64,000 bases of DNA from Malus domestica (Eukaryota > Streptophyta > Magnoliopsida > Rosales > Rosaceae), in contig NC_091661.1 in the NCBI RefSeq assembly GCF_042453785.1, forward strand, positions 28,015,501-28,079,500, written 5' to 3'. This document shows, piece after piece, positions 21,724 through 33,754 of the stretch (positions are counted from its first letter, which is position 1; the number at the start of each line of letters is the position of its first letter). The translations under genes and the position numbers were made by a program. Below the pieces are notes generated by a model. That model saw nothing but the letters and a program-made list of their open reading frames with translations, did no database searches and had not been told where the DNA came from.

Positions 21724-24700
21724 CACCCCCTCATGCTAAATGAAGGAGAACCAAGTGAAAGCTTGGACCTGAGAAACTGAAATCGAACTTTGGAAAGAGA
21801 CTTAGTGTGAATATCTGCAATTTCATTGATACTGGGAACAAATTGAACTTTGAGTATAGATGCTAAAACCAGTTCACGGATATAGAGGTAATCTATTTCA
21901 ACATGCTTTGTGCGAGCATGAAAAACTGGATTTGAAGCAAGAGAAATTGCAGATTCATTATCACACCAAAGAATGGGAGCCTGTGATAATGGAAAGCCAA
22001 TGTCCCTAAAAATTTTGCAGATCCAAGTTATCTCAGCAGAAGTGTGAGCTAAAGAACGTTATTCAGCCTCAATAGAGGAGTGAGCAATCGTGTGTTGTTT
22101 CTTGGCACTCTAACTGATAAGGTTGCGGCCAAGATAAACACAGTAACCACTTGTAGATCGTCGATCAAACACACACCCAGCCCAATCAGCATCCGAGAAG
22201 GCAGTAAGAGTGAGAGAACCTTTTTAAAACCAAATGCCGTCATCAATAGTGCCTTTAAGAAAACGTAAAACACGTTTAACAGATTGAAAATGAGTGTCTC
22301 GCGGACAATAGAGAAATTGGCAGAGTTGATTGACAGCAAAAGAAAGGTCACGTCGAGTCCAAGTCAAATACTGCAATGCCCCAACAATGGACCAATATTC
22401 ATGGGGATTAGAGAAAAGTGTATCACTATGATCTAACTTATTCATGGGGATTAGAGAAAAGTGTACCACTATGATCTAACTTCTGAGTACCAAGAGGAGT
22501 AATGCACGGTTTACTACCATCCATGTGTGTCTTGAGAAAAAGATCCATGGCATATTTGTGTTAGAGAGAAAAATACCATCGGAGGATCGATGAACTTCCA
22601 AACCCAAGAAGCAATGTAAAGGGCCTAAATCTTTGACTGGAAAGAGTTGACTGAGCTTGTGAATAAAAGCATTGCAGGCTTGAGCATTAGGTCCAGTAAC
22701 TAGTATATCATCAACATATACTAGTACAATAATAAGAGATGGCTAAAAAACAACAAAGAGTGAGCAATCGGATTGAGAGTTCTGAAAGCCCAGAGAAAGC
22801 AAGGTTGAAAGCTTGCAGACATGAGACGGCTTTGATGGATCAATAAACCCCGGGGGTTGTTGCATAAAAACCTCCTCCTTGAGTGTGCCATGTAAGAAGG
22901 CATTACTGATGTTCAATTGGTTTAAAAACCTGTCAAATTGCACTGCTAATATCAAGAGAATTTTGATGGCGACAGGTTTGGCAACCGAGCTAAAAGTCTC
23001 CTGAAAATCAATACCTTCTTGTTGATGAAAGCCTTTTGCTACTAAACGAGTTTTGTATCTGTCCACACTACCATCAGGTTTCCGTTTGATACCAAACACC
23101 CATTTACAACCTACAAGATTTTGATGTGGTGTATAAGGAACAAGAGACCATGTGCCGGTAGATTGCAGGGCTTGAAATTCCTCAGACATTGCTTTCATCC
23201 AATGATCATGCTTAAAAGCTTGTAGAAAAGTTGTAGTAACAAAATTCAATGAATCAATAGGGTGTTTAGTAGCAGCCAATGCTTTGGGTTTAAAAATCCC
23301 ATCTTTGGACCGAGTAATCATGGAATGAGTATTGGTGGAAGGGGGAAGTGGAGGTAGAGGTGGATGTGGTATTGGAGAATTCTGCATTGTTGGAGAGGGT
23401 GACATTGGGTGAGATGATATAGGTGAGACTGGAGAAACTGGCAAGGTGGGAAAGGATGAGGAAGAGGGTGATGAAGTACAAGGAAGAGTAAAAGGAAGAG
23501 TTAAAGTTGAAAGTGGTGAAGGTTGACTATGGGGCATCGAAGAAGGGGGCACAAGGAACTCATATGGTGTATGAAAAGGAAAAGTGGATTCATTAAAAAG
23601 TACATGACGAGATATGTAAAACCTAGATGTAAGAGGATCTAAGCAACGATAACCTTTATGTTGCAAACTGTACCCGAGAAAAACACAGTGAGTACTCTTC
23701 CCATCAAACTTAGAAGTAGAATATGGTTTAAGCCATGGATAGCAGCTACACCCAAAAACCTTGAGCTGTGAATAATCCGGAAGCTTATGGAAAAGTAATT
23801 CCCAGGGAGATTTATCAAGGCCAGAGATGGGAAGCCTGTTGATCAGATACATAGTAGTAGAAAACGCCTCAACCCAAAATTGATGAGGAACCCTTGATGC
23901 AGTAAGGAAAGTCCGAGCAGTTTCTGTAAGATGCCGATGTTTGCGTTCAACACAACCGTTCTGTTCCGGTGTATGAGGACAAGAATATTGATGCAATATA
24001 CCATGTTGCAAGAGAAAGGAATTAAAACAGGAACTTATGAACTCACCCCCAGAATCTGATCGAAGAACTTTGATTTTATTACCAACCAAGTTTTCTACAT
24101 AAGTCTTGAAATTGACAAAGACTGAATACACCTCAGACTTGAGCTTTAATGGAAACAACCAACTGTACTTCATGAATTCATCAACAAACAACACGTAGTA
24201 TTTATAACCACTGATGGACAAAGTAGGGGCAGGTCCCCAAACATCACAATGAACAAGTTCTAAGGGCATATATACAGAACTGAGACTCACAGTGAAAGGT
24301 AATTAGTGATTCTTACCAATTGCACAATCTGAACAGAAGAAAGAAGTAAACTTTTTACCACTGTAAACAATAGTACTACTATTTAAAGCCTTCCTGAAAA
24401 TAGCAGAAGATGGGTGACCGAGCCGATTGTGCCAAACGTGTAAAGGAGCTTTGCTACTGACAAGAGCATATGGAGAATTGTTGGAGGAAGTCCTTGAAAT
24501 GGATAAAAGCCATCTTTAACTAGCCCTTGGAAAAGCATCATCCCCGAAATACGATCCTTGATTTGAGAACCATCAGAATCAAGGGTTAATTGGCAGTGAT
24601 TGTCTTTTAAGAATTGATACGCAGAGAGAAGATTATGTTTCATGGCAGGAACATGTAAAACATTATTCAGACGAAAAGTGGCAGCATGAGTATTAAGAAA

Positions 24701-26107
24701 GGTTGTACCAATATGGTGGATGGACATACCTTGAACATCACCAATATACACCTTGTCCTGACCATTATAAGGAACTGGAGAGTGAATAGCAGAGATGTCA
24801 TTTGTTATGTGAGACGTGGCATCGGAGTCCATTAGCCAGGTAGGAGCAGAAGGTTTGATGTTGGTGTGAGCACACATAGCTACCAATTTAGCAGGAGGAA
24901 TTTTACCAGCAAAAGCATGATTCATGCGTTCAAAACAATCAAGAGCTTCATGATCCAGTGAATGACAGATTTGGCATGGATCCCGATGACTAGGAGTAGG
25001 ACCAGAATTACGAGAATAATTGCCAGAATTGCCGTGATAATTGTGACCTCGATAGTTATTACCCTGATAGTTGTTGCCTCGATAAGTATTGTTGCCGCGA
25101 GAGTTATTGCCTCTATAAAATGCTTTACCACGATTGAATTGCCTCGGTGCAGCAGGACCTTGTGGTGTGGGAAGAAGAGGCGGTTGAGACTGAGGATACT
25201 GAGCCGCATAGGCTTGAAATGGTTCAGAAACGGACGAAGCAACAGTTTTCTTTTTACGATGCATGAACAATTCTTTGTTAATTAGTAAGCCATGTAGTTC
25301 ATCCAATGAGGTAGAAGAGATGTGAAGCATAATGGAGTCAACAAACGACTTATAGTCTTCAGAGAGGCCATTGAGAGTGACTGTAGAGCACCGGCAGCCA
25401 TGAGTGTATCAGAGATGGATTTGATTAGTTGAATATATTCAGAAATCGGGAGATCTCCTTTCTGAACAATGTGCAGGCGAGATCGAAGCTAGTGAATGTG
25501 AGCAACAGAAACGCCACCAAATCTTTGCTCAAGATTCAACCATAACTCTCGAGAAGAGGTAACACCAACTGTGAACGGAATAAGGTCTTCCGAAAGAGTG
25601 GAATTAAGCCAGATAAGGATGTTTTGATCCTTTTCATACCATAGATCAAAGGCGGGATTTGGAATGCTAGTGTTCTTGCCAGAATCATCAAGTAAGAAAG
25701 GCGAATGACAAACCTCAGAGCCATCAACAATCCCTGTAAGCTTGTAGCGATGAAAAATTGGAGCAAACAGCGCCTTCCAAACTGGATAATTGTCCCGTTT
25801 AAGCTTGGTAGGAACCATACAACTGATATTTTGAAAGGAAATCGAAGAAATTGAGGGAGAAGGCGGAGCCGTAGTGAAATTAGGGTTCATCGGGGACGAA
25901 TTTGGGGCAAGAACATCAGGATTCAGTGGAGATGAACTTGACGAAGTCATCGTAATCAAGATAGATAGTAGAAGAGAAGAGATAATCGATCAAGATCCAC
26001 AAGAAATTGAAGAGAGAGGATCAAAGATCGAAGAAATCAGAGATCGCAGGGAACAACGAAGAAGAGGATTGAAGAAAAGGCGGTGAAGCGAAAAGGGGAT
26101 GATACCA

Positions 26108-26327
26108 TATAAGAAATATATCTTCCATTGAGAGTGAAACTGATTACATTGGGGGTATTTATACACAGTAGCTAATAATACTTAGTTATCAACTAATGTA
26201 ACTAATTAATCTTAATCTATGAATTAGTTACAACAAGAAACTTAAAGACTAAGTAATTGCTGATTGTGTTGATGATTTGGACTCTAGATGGTATTGTTGA
26301 GTTGACTGAGGATAATGTGTGTCTTTA
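26108..26327 (-). repeat. Right (5') LTR of the copia fossil
   Basis: 220 bp, the same ends as the left copy, followed on the minus strand by the tRNA-iMet-type primer site. Confidence 0.85.
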
Positions 26328-26332
26328 ATACC

Positions 26333-26859
26333 AGCCATCTGTTAATACATGGGCCATTGGCATGCAATATCTAGCTGCAAATCTGACTATTATTTTAGGT
26401 TGTTGACTTTGAAATTTGAACAGTTTAAGCAACGCCAGTTTAGAACGCGTTGAGCATACATATACACCCACCACTGTTTTTGTCTCTTCGATTAGTATTA
26501 ACAAGTCTGATGGTTTGAAGTTTCAACATTCCCGAGAACTCGTAGAAGAGTTTTCATTTGATTTGTAACACAAATTCGAATAAGGTAAAAGAAGTATTGA
26601 CTGAAAAACTCAATACTTCCTGAATTGTGCAAGTGATTGATTTAAGACAGTGAGAGTGTAATTAGTAGCGGAACACTTTCTCGACTTTAAATATTAATAG
26701 GTGTTAAGTGATGTGTCACTCTGATGCTTTGGTTTTATATAGCAAAGAAGATTAACATATGACATTATATGGTGTATTGAGCTATTACAGTTTTGTTAAG
26801 AATTGTTAGTAGTTTGTTACGTTGATAAGCGATCGAGATATATATAGCTGAAGGAAGAG
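26333..26859. other. Spacer of PME segment B
   Basis: No gene seen. It aligns by eye with 2990-3560 of segment A. Confidence 0.55.
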
Positions 26860-26872
26860 CTGTAGTATCAAA

Positions 26873-27053
26873 CTTTTTTTTTTTTTAATAAACGATGTTA
26901 TCTATACTAAGGGGGTGGGAAAGTGGCTAAGCCTCACAATGAGCTATCAATAATGTGGTTCAACTTCAAACTCGCCTTTAACGAGAATCGAATCTAAGAC
27001 TTCTCACTTACAAGTGAAGAAGAATATCACTAGATCGTAATACTAAGTGACAA
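26873..27053 (-). mobile_element. tRNA-derived SINE
   Basis: On the minus strand it runs from a tRNA-like head (ATCTAGTGATATTC as an A-box-like stretch; GATTCGATTCTC as B box at 26983-26995) to a poly-A tail (the T run at 26873-26886). The flanking copies ctgtagtatcaa and ctgtaatatatcaa look like a target duplication. Segment A lacks the insert. Same family as 27991-28173. Confidence 0.75.
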
Positions 27054-27066
27054 CTGTAATATATCA

Positions 27067-27990
27067 ATTAACCATCAATCATAATAATAAGAGGTTTCAA
27101 GTTTCTCTCTCTTATTTCTCTCTAGTTCTTCGTCTTTCTCAATCCTTCATTGTTCTTTGATTTTTCTATTAGCTGGACTATAATTGTATCCATAACTGTA
27201 TACATTGCTTTGCAGTATTTTCTTAGACTTTATAGTGACTTTCTAACTAATACCATTCTCTTTAATTAATTCATCCGCCAGAATGCATTCTGTTACATAT
27301 TAATCGTACTATTGAACAAATAGTTCGTTCCCAGCAGCCAAATTTTGCTCCATGGATAACAATATATATTATTTAAAATCTGCACTGCTGGTGCTAAACG
27401 AATGAGCAATATCCATATTTCAAATTATCAATTGATTAAAGTAAAATATTCATAAATTAAGAAAATTATCCTAATTAAGCCGTCGTCAAGTACGACGCCA
27501 ATCTTTCTTAATGTGGCCGCATGGTTGGTAAAACTTACAACACATACTAAAATCGGTATAAATAGTAGTAATGCAGTAGCGTCTTCTAACATCTACCCAA
27601 AAAAATAAAAAATAAAAAATCTACCAATATCGATATATACGAACTAGGGAATAGAAGCATGAATATGAAACCTTCCATAAACATCAAGAGAACTAGTTGG
27701 TATTAACCCAAGTCCTTGTTTATGTTTTTGCACAAAATAGACATTTCACTATTTTATCAAGATCACACAAACTTTGACGTCATTTTTTATATGTCAAGTA
27801 ATAATGTTACCTAGACACACAAAAGTAATATTCAACTATAACCCAAATCAAGTCATTCTATTTTTAGAATTTACGTGATTGTTTGGGTAATTATTGACAA
27901 TGTTCGCTATCGGTTTGGGGTTGAGAAAATTGAAATAATTAAGAGGCCCTTAGCTACAACCTCACCCTTCTTATATAAAATTAATTGAAT
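27067..27990. other. Spacer of PME segment B
   Basis: No gene seen. It aligns with 3795-3920 and 4560-5240 of segment A, apart from the inserts. Confidence 0.55.
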
Positions 27991-28173
27991 TTGTATGATG
28001 TTTTTTTTTTTTGAACAAGCGATATTATCTACACTAAAAGGAAGAGAGAGTGGACTTAGCCTCACAATGGGCTACCAATTATTTGGTTCAAATTCGATTT
28101 TGGTGAGAATCGAACCTAAGACTTCTCACTTACAAGTGAAGAGAAATGCTACTAGACCATAGTATTAAGTGAC
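27991..28173 (-). mobile_element. tRNA-derived SINE, second copy
   Basis: Same family as 26873-27053: minus-strand head with GGTCTAGTAGCATT, B box GGTTCGATTCTC, a body containing AGCCCATTGTGAGGCTAAG and an A-rich tail. Possible target duplication aattga.ttt on both sides. It is not a tRNA gene because the acceptor stem and cloverleaf are not preserved. Confidence 0.7.
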
Positions 28174-28370
28174 AATTGATTTTTTCTCCTGAGACCTTTG
28201 TTAGCTTAGTTTTATGAATTAAAATGATTAATCAGTAATATTCATTCCTTGTGAAAATGTATCATATGTACAAAAGTCCAAAACCAAATTACCAACATTC
28301 AGTAAATGCAAATAATTTTCTTTTCCAAACAAACACAATAAGTTGACAAGTATAACATTATGGGCATTGA

Positions 28371-30256
28371 TCATAGACCCGTCGTGAATGGCACACCGGT
28401 GGCCGGCAACCACGACCGACCGGCAATAAGGCTACCGGCGGTGAACATAGACGCCACATTTGGACTGGTGATGGCATGAAAACCAGGCCATTTCACTCTA
28501 TACCTAGTAGAAGAGGCAGGTCCAAAGTTCTTATACTCCCCATAATACAAAGTACTAAGGGCAAAATTACTTCTTTGCCACTGCAACCAGCCCGCCGGAT
28601 TTATCAAACTGTCGAGGTAACATTTCATAAAGACAACCCTAGAGTACTGCATCCACGGCCGGCCCAAATATGTTTTGTAAGAACTCGCCACGGGCTTTAG
28701 GTCAGCGGCTGCCAGTACCTGAGAATTGTGGATCGAAATTGCTGTGTTTTGAAACGGGTCGTTTCGACCTTGGGCTGTGATGACGTTCACTTGGCCCCAC
28801 AATGGTTTTCTTACATAAATAATACAATTTTGGAAAACTGCAGCTGCATTCCCAAAAATGAAGTCTATAGTGCCAAAGATGTAGCATTCTCTGTAGAACT
28901 GGCGCTGGGAGTGGACCATGAGGGTGTCTTGGTAGCCCTGGAAGGCGCATCGGTAGAAGACCGAGAGGTCGGATGCCGACATGAGAGCCACGGCTTGGCC
29001 CTTTAGCTGTCCGGCGGTGTTTCTAAATGTGATGCCACGAGCAATAAATCCAGGACCGTTTATACCTAAAAAAAATATTTTGTAATGAAAAACCAATTAA
29101 AAATATAAAAGTTTACCTTTGGTCTGTATAGTTTGGATGAAATTTCATTTTAATTCATTTAATTTCAATTGTGGCAACTTTTTTAACTCTTAAATTACTT
29201 AATGGACAGTGGAAATTAGACGGACCAAATTGGAACCTCGCAGAATACAAGAACCACAATTATAAATAGGCCAAAAGTTAAGTACTCAAACTTAAGAAAA
29301 AATTAGATCGAATTAAGCAAATAATTAGAGATGGAGAGAAATTATGTGTACATACCAGCAGTTGCAGAATTATAGGTTGTGTAACCTCCACTGACACTTC
29401 GGCTAGATGTGATTACTGTATATCTAATGCCAGCACCAACCAACATGATTTTACTGTTAGTGTTGCTAACTTGAATGTTCTCTGTGTAGACACCTTTCTT
29501 CACATAGATTATAAACTTGCTCTTAACTCTTCTCCTCGCGGCTGCATCTAAGGCGGCTTGGACGGTCAGAAAATTCCCCGATCCATCTTTGGCCACCACA
29601 AGATTTGCCCTAATGTTTGCAGCTTGCAATAACCTCCGGTCATGCTTCGACACCCAATTTGGAAACTTTTCGCTCTCAGTGTAACTTTCTTCCGTGCCTA
29701 AAAGTTGGGAACCAATTGCCAAACTGTTGCTAATGAGCTCCGACACATTGTTATTGGACGTATAAATCGGCATTATGAAGTTCGTAACGTTCAGTTCCAA
29801 AGACCCGACTCGGCACGTTTCAATGTTGGTGAGGGCAGCGCTAAGCCAAGTTTGCGCATCAAAATTGGAACAATTGAGTTTGGTGCCTAAGCCTTCAAGT
29901 GTAACGTTGAGCTGGCTGACGGTGTTATGGAAAAGTTTCAAGCAATCGGTCCACACAGCTTTTTCTTTATCGTTTTGGCAGTTTTGACCGTACTGGGAAG
30001 TGTATGTTATGGCACTGAGAGCTCTCTCCAAGGCCACTTGAACCAGCATTTTTCGGAACTCGGAGGTGTGTTTCGGGCGGAAGTGGTGGCGGCTATTCGA
30101 CATGCAGTAGTTGCATGGCTCCGGGTGAGGGGTTTTTTTACACCACGTACGTATACGGCTAGAGTGGCGGTGGTGACTTCTGGCTACGGTTGTGTGGAAG
30201 AACAAGGAGAAGAATATGAGTATTGAGAGAAGTGGTAGACTTACCTTCATGACCAT
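28371..30256 (-). CDS. Pectin methylesterase with PMEI pro-domain (PME copy B2)
   Basis: Exons 30256-29356 and 29065-28371, GT...AG intron of 290 bp, giving 531 residues. The start is the first ATG of MVMKVSLPLLSILIFFSL; a second ATG two codons on is also possible. Signal peptide to about residue 25, PMEI domain (WCKKTPHPEPC; TC before RVGSLEL), RRLL processing motif, then QAVALM, QDTL, DFIFG and GRPW with the catalytic Gln, Asp and Arg residues intact. It is the counterpart of copy A2, nearly identical through most of exon 2, but its signal peptide and upstream region differ, and its intron is about 250 bp shorter. QAVALM has Met where the other copies have Arg, outside the catalytic set. 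A MITE lies 142 bp upstream of the ATG. Confidence 0.92.
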
Positions 30257-30397
30257 GTTTGATGAGCAATGAGATTGACAAGGTGGGGTTGTTGATGGTT
30301 GTGAAGGTCATATCTTTTAAGGGTGTTCTCTTTTATGTGGGTAGGAGAAGGAAGAGACGGGGTAGAGATAGGCTGGCTTGTTTGACAATTATAAAAT

Positions 30398-30547
30398 AGG
30401 GGTGTGATATCCACACATCCCATTTTACTTCTCATTCACCTTTTTAATTTTCAGCCGTTAGATCGGATGAATCGAAGAAAATCAACGGACATAAATTATC
30501 AAGAGGTGTGTGAGAAGTAAAATTGGGTGTGTGGATAACACATCCCT
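30398..30547. mobile_element. MITE upstream of PME copy B2
   Basis: 150 bp with roughly 40-bp imperfect terminal inverted repeats (aggggtgtgatatccacaca against tgtgtggataacacatccct) and a perfect 7-bp flank ataaaat at 30391-30397 and 30548-30554. Non-coding. It abuts an AT-rich TATA-like stretch (TTTATAAT on the minus strand) of PME copy B2. Confidence 0.8.
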
Positions 30548-30704
30548 ATAAAATATTGCAAGATGTGTGTAAATGCATCATGAGTAAGATCGCATCGCAA
30601 GGTATACCATGTTGACTTTACTTAGAATTGTGTGCAATTCACAATATAATACGTTTAATTTCTTTTAAATACTTCACGGATGATGTAACATGCATGTTAA
30701 GTAC

Positions 30705-30903
30705 GGACCAGGATCCTCTCCTGAGCTAAGGATGAGGATCCTCCTCATCAATTGGTGTGGGTCGTTGGATGAAAATCCAACGGCTACAAACAGGAAGATC
30801 CCTTTAAAGTTATAATAATTGTAACCGTTGAATTTTCATCCAACGGTCCACATCCCTTGATGAGGAGGATCCTCATCCTTAGCTCAGGAGAGGATCCTGG
30901 TCC
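30705..30903. mobile_element. Fold-back MITE, probably Mutator-like
   Basis: 199 bp. About 47 bp at each end are almost perfect inverted repeats beginning ggaccaggatcctctcctga. The flanks gttaagtac (30696-30704) and tttaagtac (30904-30912) agree at 8 of 9 bases, a target duplication length typical of Mutator-like elements. No coding potential. Confidence 0.8.
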
Positions 30904-30912
30904 TTTAAGTAC

Positions 30913-33009
30913 ATATATAAAGTCATCAAAAAATAAATAAAATACATATATTGGATCTTAGCATTAATGAGGAGTATAGATAGGTAAATATGTTTTGTAT
31001 ATATGTACTTCTCATTAATGCTAAGATCTAATATATGTTATATATATACACACATATATACCAAAAAAACTAAAACCATAGCCGTCTAGGGAGAAAACCA
31101 AATAAAACCCTCATTTGTTGTTGGCTCCTGCCTTCGGTCTTGGGGTCGGCGACAACCCTTGTACAAATCCTTCTTGGTCTTTTTATTTCGCTCTCCTTCC
31201 TCTTGTTTTTGTTTTTGGTGTTGAATTGTAAACGTTTTAGTTGTCAAGATAATTGTCGTGTTTTGCCTAACCACACAACGAACACAATTTTAGTTCCACA
31301 TGGCACTTTTGAAATGGATTTAGAGTTGCAAGACACTGAAGCTGTCATATTGCATCTGGTTAGGGTTTAGCCGGTACATAACTACGGATTTAGATAGTAC
31401 GACACTATGGCTCTCTTTGAGATGTCATGAGGATGTCGAGTGGCAACACTGTTTTGTCATTTTTAGTTTTGAATCAAAAAACTCACTAGGAGTTTGCTGT
31501 TTTTTTCCCCCAAATAATAAGATAATCTACACTAAATTCATCTAAACTAGAGAGAGGGAAAATCGAATATAGGACCTCGGGTGCAAAGGCGAATGCTTTA
31601 GCCAACAGAGCTACAAATCATATGTAGAGTTTTCTGGCTTTGATTTGTCTTTTTCATGAAAGTTTCTTTATTTTCAATTTTCGTCTTGGTGTGTTGGCTC
31701 TCCTTCCAATCTGATGTATGTGTGAAGGGGTGGAGCAGTTCGATTTGATAAATCTACCTCATTTGGTGTTAGAGGGTCATGACGGTGATTAGGTGATGAA
31801 GTTAGGCCTGATATCGTACTCTCTATCCCACTACAACTTTGAGAGTCTTCTTGTTCTCACATGCTCTCGTGTTACACGATATTTAGAGATTCTGTTGCTT
31901 CTTGTAATCTTGTGGTTTTCGGTAAGCACAACTTTTGACTAAGTTCTTGAAGTCTACTTATGGCTTTACAACTTGTCATGCTCTTGTAATATTTTTTTTA
32001 GATATAATTTTTCAGGACCTTTTGAGGCTAAATTCTTCATATATTTTGTATTTTGTTGAAATTTGGAAGATATATAATGAATTTTTTCTTTCTTATTTTT
32101 TAGAAAGTAATTACATTTGTATGAATGTTTTTCAAAACATTTCACATGGATTTTTCATTACGCTGCTTAATCAATAATTAAATTAACATTTTTTTTCAAA
32201 AAAAAAATACACAATACAACTTAATAGTGGAATGATATAACATGTCAAATTATGAGGTAATATTTCTTGTATTTATAAGGAAAAGTTAGGCATGAAACAG
32301 AAAACGTGATTGGTCATGATTTGATTAAATTCCTCAACTAATTATCAATGGTTTAGGAACTAGAACCAAGATTACCAAGAATATCAAATGTAGGTGTAGA
32401 CTGTGTAAAAAATTATATGAAAATATGTCTAATCGGCGACATACTAGTGATCGATTGGTGTGACTTTTGCAAGTTCCCATCTAAGTCACCGATTGAAAAG
32501 AATATATAACATGCTCCGTACGGATTCCACGCAGCACAGTATTAGATTAGATTATGTTAGGTAATATATAATTATAGTTATATATATATATATGGTTGAG
32601 TAAATTGATACTTTCAGATAATGTACATCGAAAGTAACAGTTTCTTAAACGAAACGAGTCATGTTCTTGGTATACTCAATGTCCAATGTCCTGCCCTTAA
32701 GTTTAGGGTAACCCCATGTGACATTTTAATTAGTTTCTGAATTAAGCATGCAAAACCATCTTCTTCTTTATTTTTCAATTAATGGAGTTTTCCCTTTTCT
32801 TAATCCATAACCCATTTTGAGACTTCTAAGCCTACATTTTACAAGGAAATATAACATCTGTTGAATTATGTCTAATTTATTTAATAATTTAACCCACTAA
32901 CGTTATTGTTTGTCAAAAAAAAAAAAATTATGTCCATTCATAAGTCTCGAAGAGATATTGCATACCAAAGTTTGCATGGTTGACTTGCATAATTTTATAT
33001 TTTTCGTCA
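30913..33009. other. Long gene-poor spacer
   Basis: No host gene recognised. It holds short open frames with no support (31140-31370, 31935-32177), a possible SINE at 31500-31622, a (TA)n run near 32580 and AT-rich text. Confidence 0.5.
31500..31622 (-). mobile_element. Possible SINE (different family)
   Basis: The minus strand reads TAGCTCTGTTGGCTAAAGC (A-box-like) and, about 45 bases on, TATTCGATTTTCCC (B-box-like), and ends in a GGGGGAAAAAAA tail. The layout is that of a tRNA-derived SINE. Ends not defined. Confidence 0.45.
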
Positions 33010-33310
33010 AATTAAACTTAATAGTCCCCTTAGTTTATCTAGGGTTCACTTTCGTCCCCCTAGTTTGTCCTCATAGTTTCATTTCGTTATCATCATTAGT
33101 CCAATCTATCAAATGAGGCAAAATTACTTCCTAATTGAATTCTTTTCAAATCATAAGATGTGCACACAAATGTATAGGAAATCAACTTAACTAAGATATT
33201 GGACTAAAGTGAAAAATGAGTGAAACTATAAGGACAAAACACAAGGAAAAAAAACCTACATGGACAAAAGTGACAATCCAAATAAATTGCGAGAACTATC
33301 ATTACAATTT
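33010..33310. repeat. Imperfect fold-back repeat
   Basis: The left arm (ccttagtttatctagggttc, then cactttcgtccccctagttt) and right arm (ggacaaaacacaaggaaaaa, then cctacatggacaaaagtgac) are imperfect inverse copies. Probably an old MITE. Ends and target duplication not resolved. Confidence 0.4.
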
Positions 33311-33754
33311 AAGTATAAATGTTTGGTCTTTGATATGAAAGCTCTTAGAGAAAAACACGTAAAGTACAATACTTTAAGAACACTAGACTAATTTTATAAT
33401 GCGAGGAGGGCACTAAAAAGTTTTTCACAACTAAGAATAAACTAGAGGATGCCAAATGAAAAGATGAGAGTCTCTCTCTCCATACAAGCACTCAAAAGTG
33501 TTTTTGTATAAAATTTACGTGTTTTTTCAAATTCACGATAAGTTTTAAGTTTGAATGTTCTTATTAGCTAGTTGGGCTTTGGGTCTCTTTCAACTTGAGC
33601 AATTCATGAATGATTTAACAAAGTCGGCCCATTAGAACAAAAAGAAAATGGGCCAGACCCACCCCTTAGTGGAAGGGCTTGCCATTTGTTTGTTCAATTC
33701 AAACGATGGTTTTGCCGTCAACTTATCAATCAGTTTCATGCAGGATTGATAGAA

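Larger units (their letters stand above)
21504..26327 (-). mobile_element. Ty1/copia LTR element (fossil)
   Basis: Matching 220-bp LTRs at 21504-21723 and 26108-26327, with target duplication atacc at 21499-21503 and 26328-26332. Minus-strand parts appear in copia order: gag (25489-25959), zinc knuckle plus protease and pre-integrase (24383-25330), integrase and reverse transcriptase (22743-24290), and RNase H (about 22049-22470). The primer site TGGTATCA follows the 5' LTR. I counted 8 differences in 220 LTR bases (about 3.6%), implying an age on the order of a million years or a little more under usual plant rates. The polyprotein is broken in several places. It sits between the two genes of PME segment B; segment A has no counterpart. 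Confidence 0.93.
17762..30256. repeat. PME segment B, duplicate of 1-7400
   Basis: The opening of the window recurs from about 17762 (ttttgctgc.gatgtaacca), followed by the same gene pair in the same order and strand and by alignable spacer. It is 5 kb longer than segment A mainly because of the copia, Cassandra and SINE insertions. The left edge of segment A is outside the window. Confidence 0.85.

Noticed and set aside
24962-25285. Plus-strand protein of 107 residues rich in Ile/Arg
   Set aside because: It mirrors the Asn/Gly/Tyr-rich region of the copia gag on the other strand.
26940-27050. tRNA gene on the minus strand
   Set aside because: A- and B-box-like stretches are present, but there is no cloverleaf, and a SINE body with poly-A tail follows. 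The same applies to 28090-28170.
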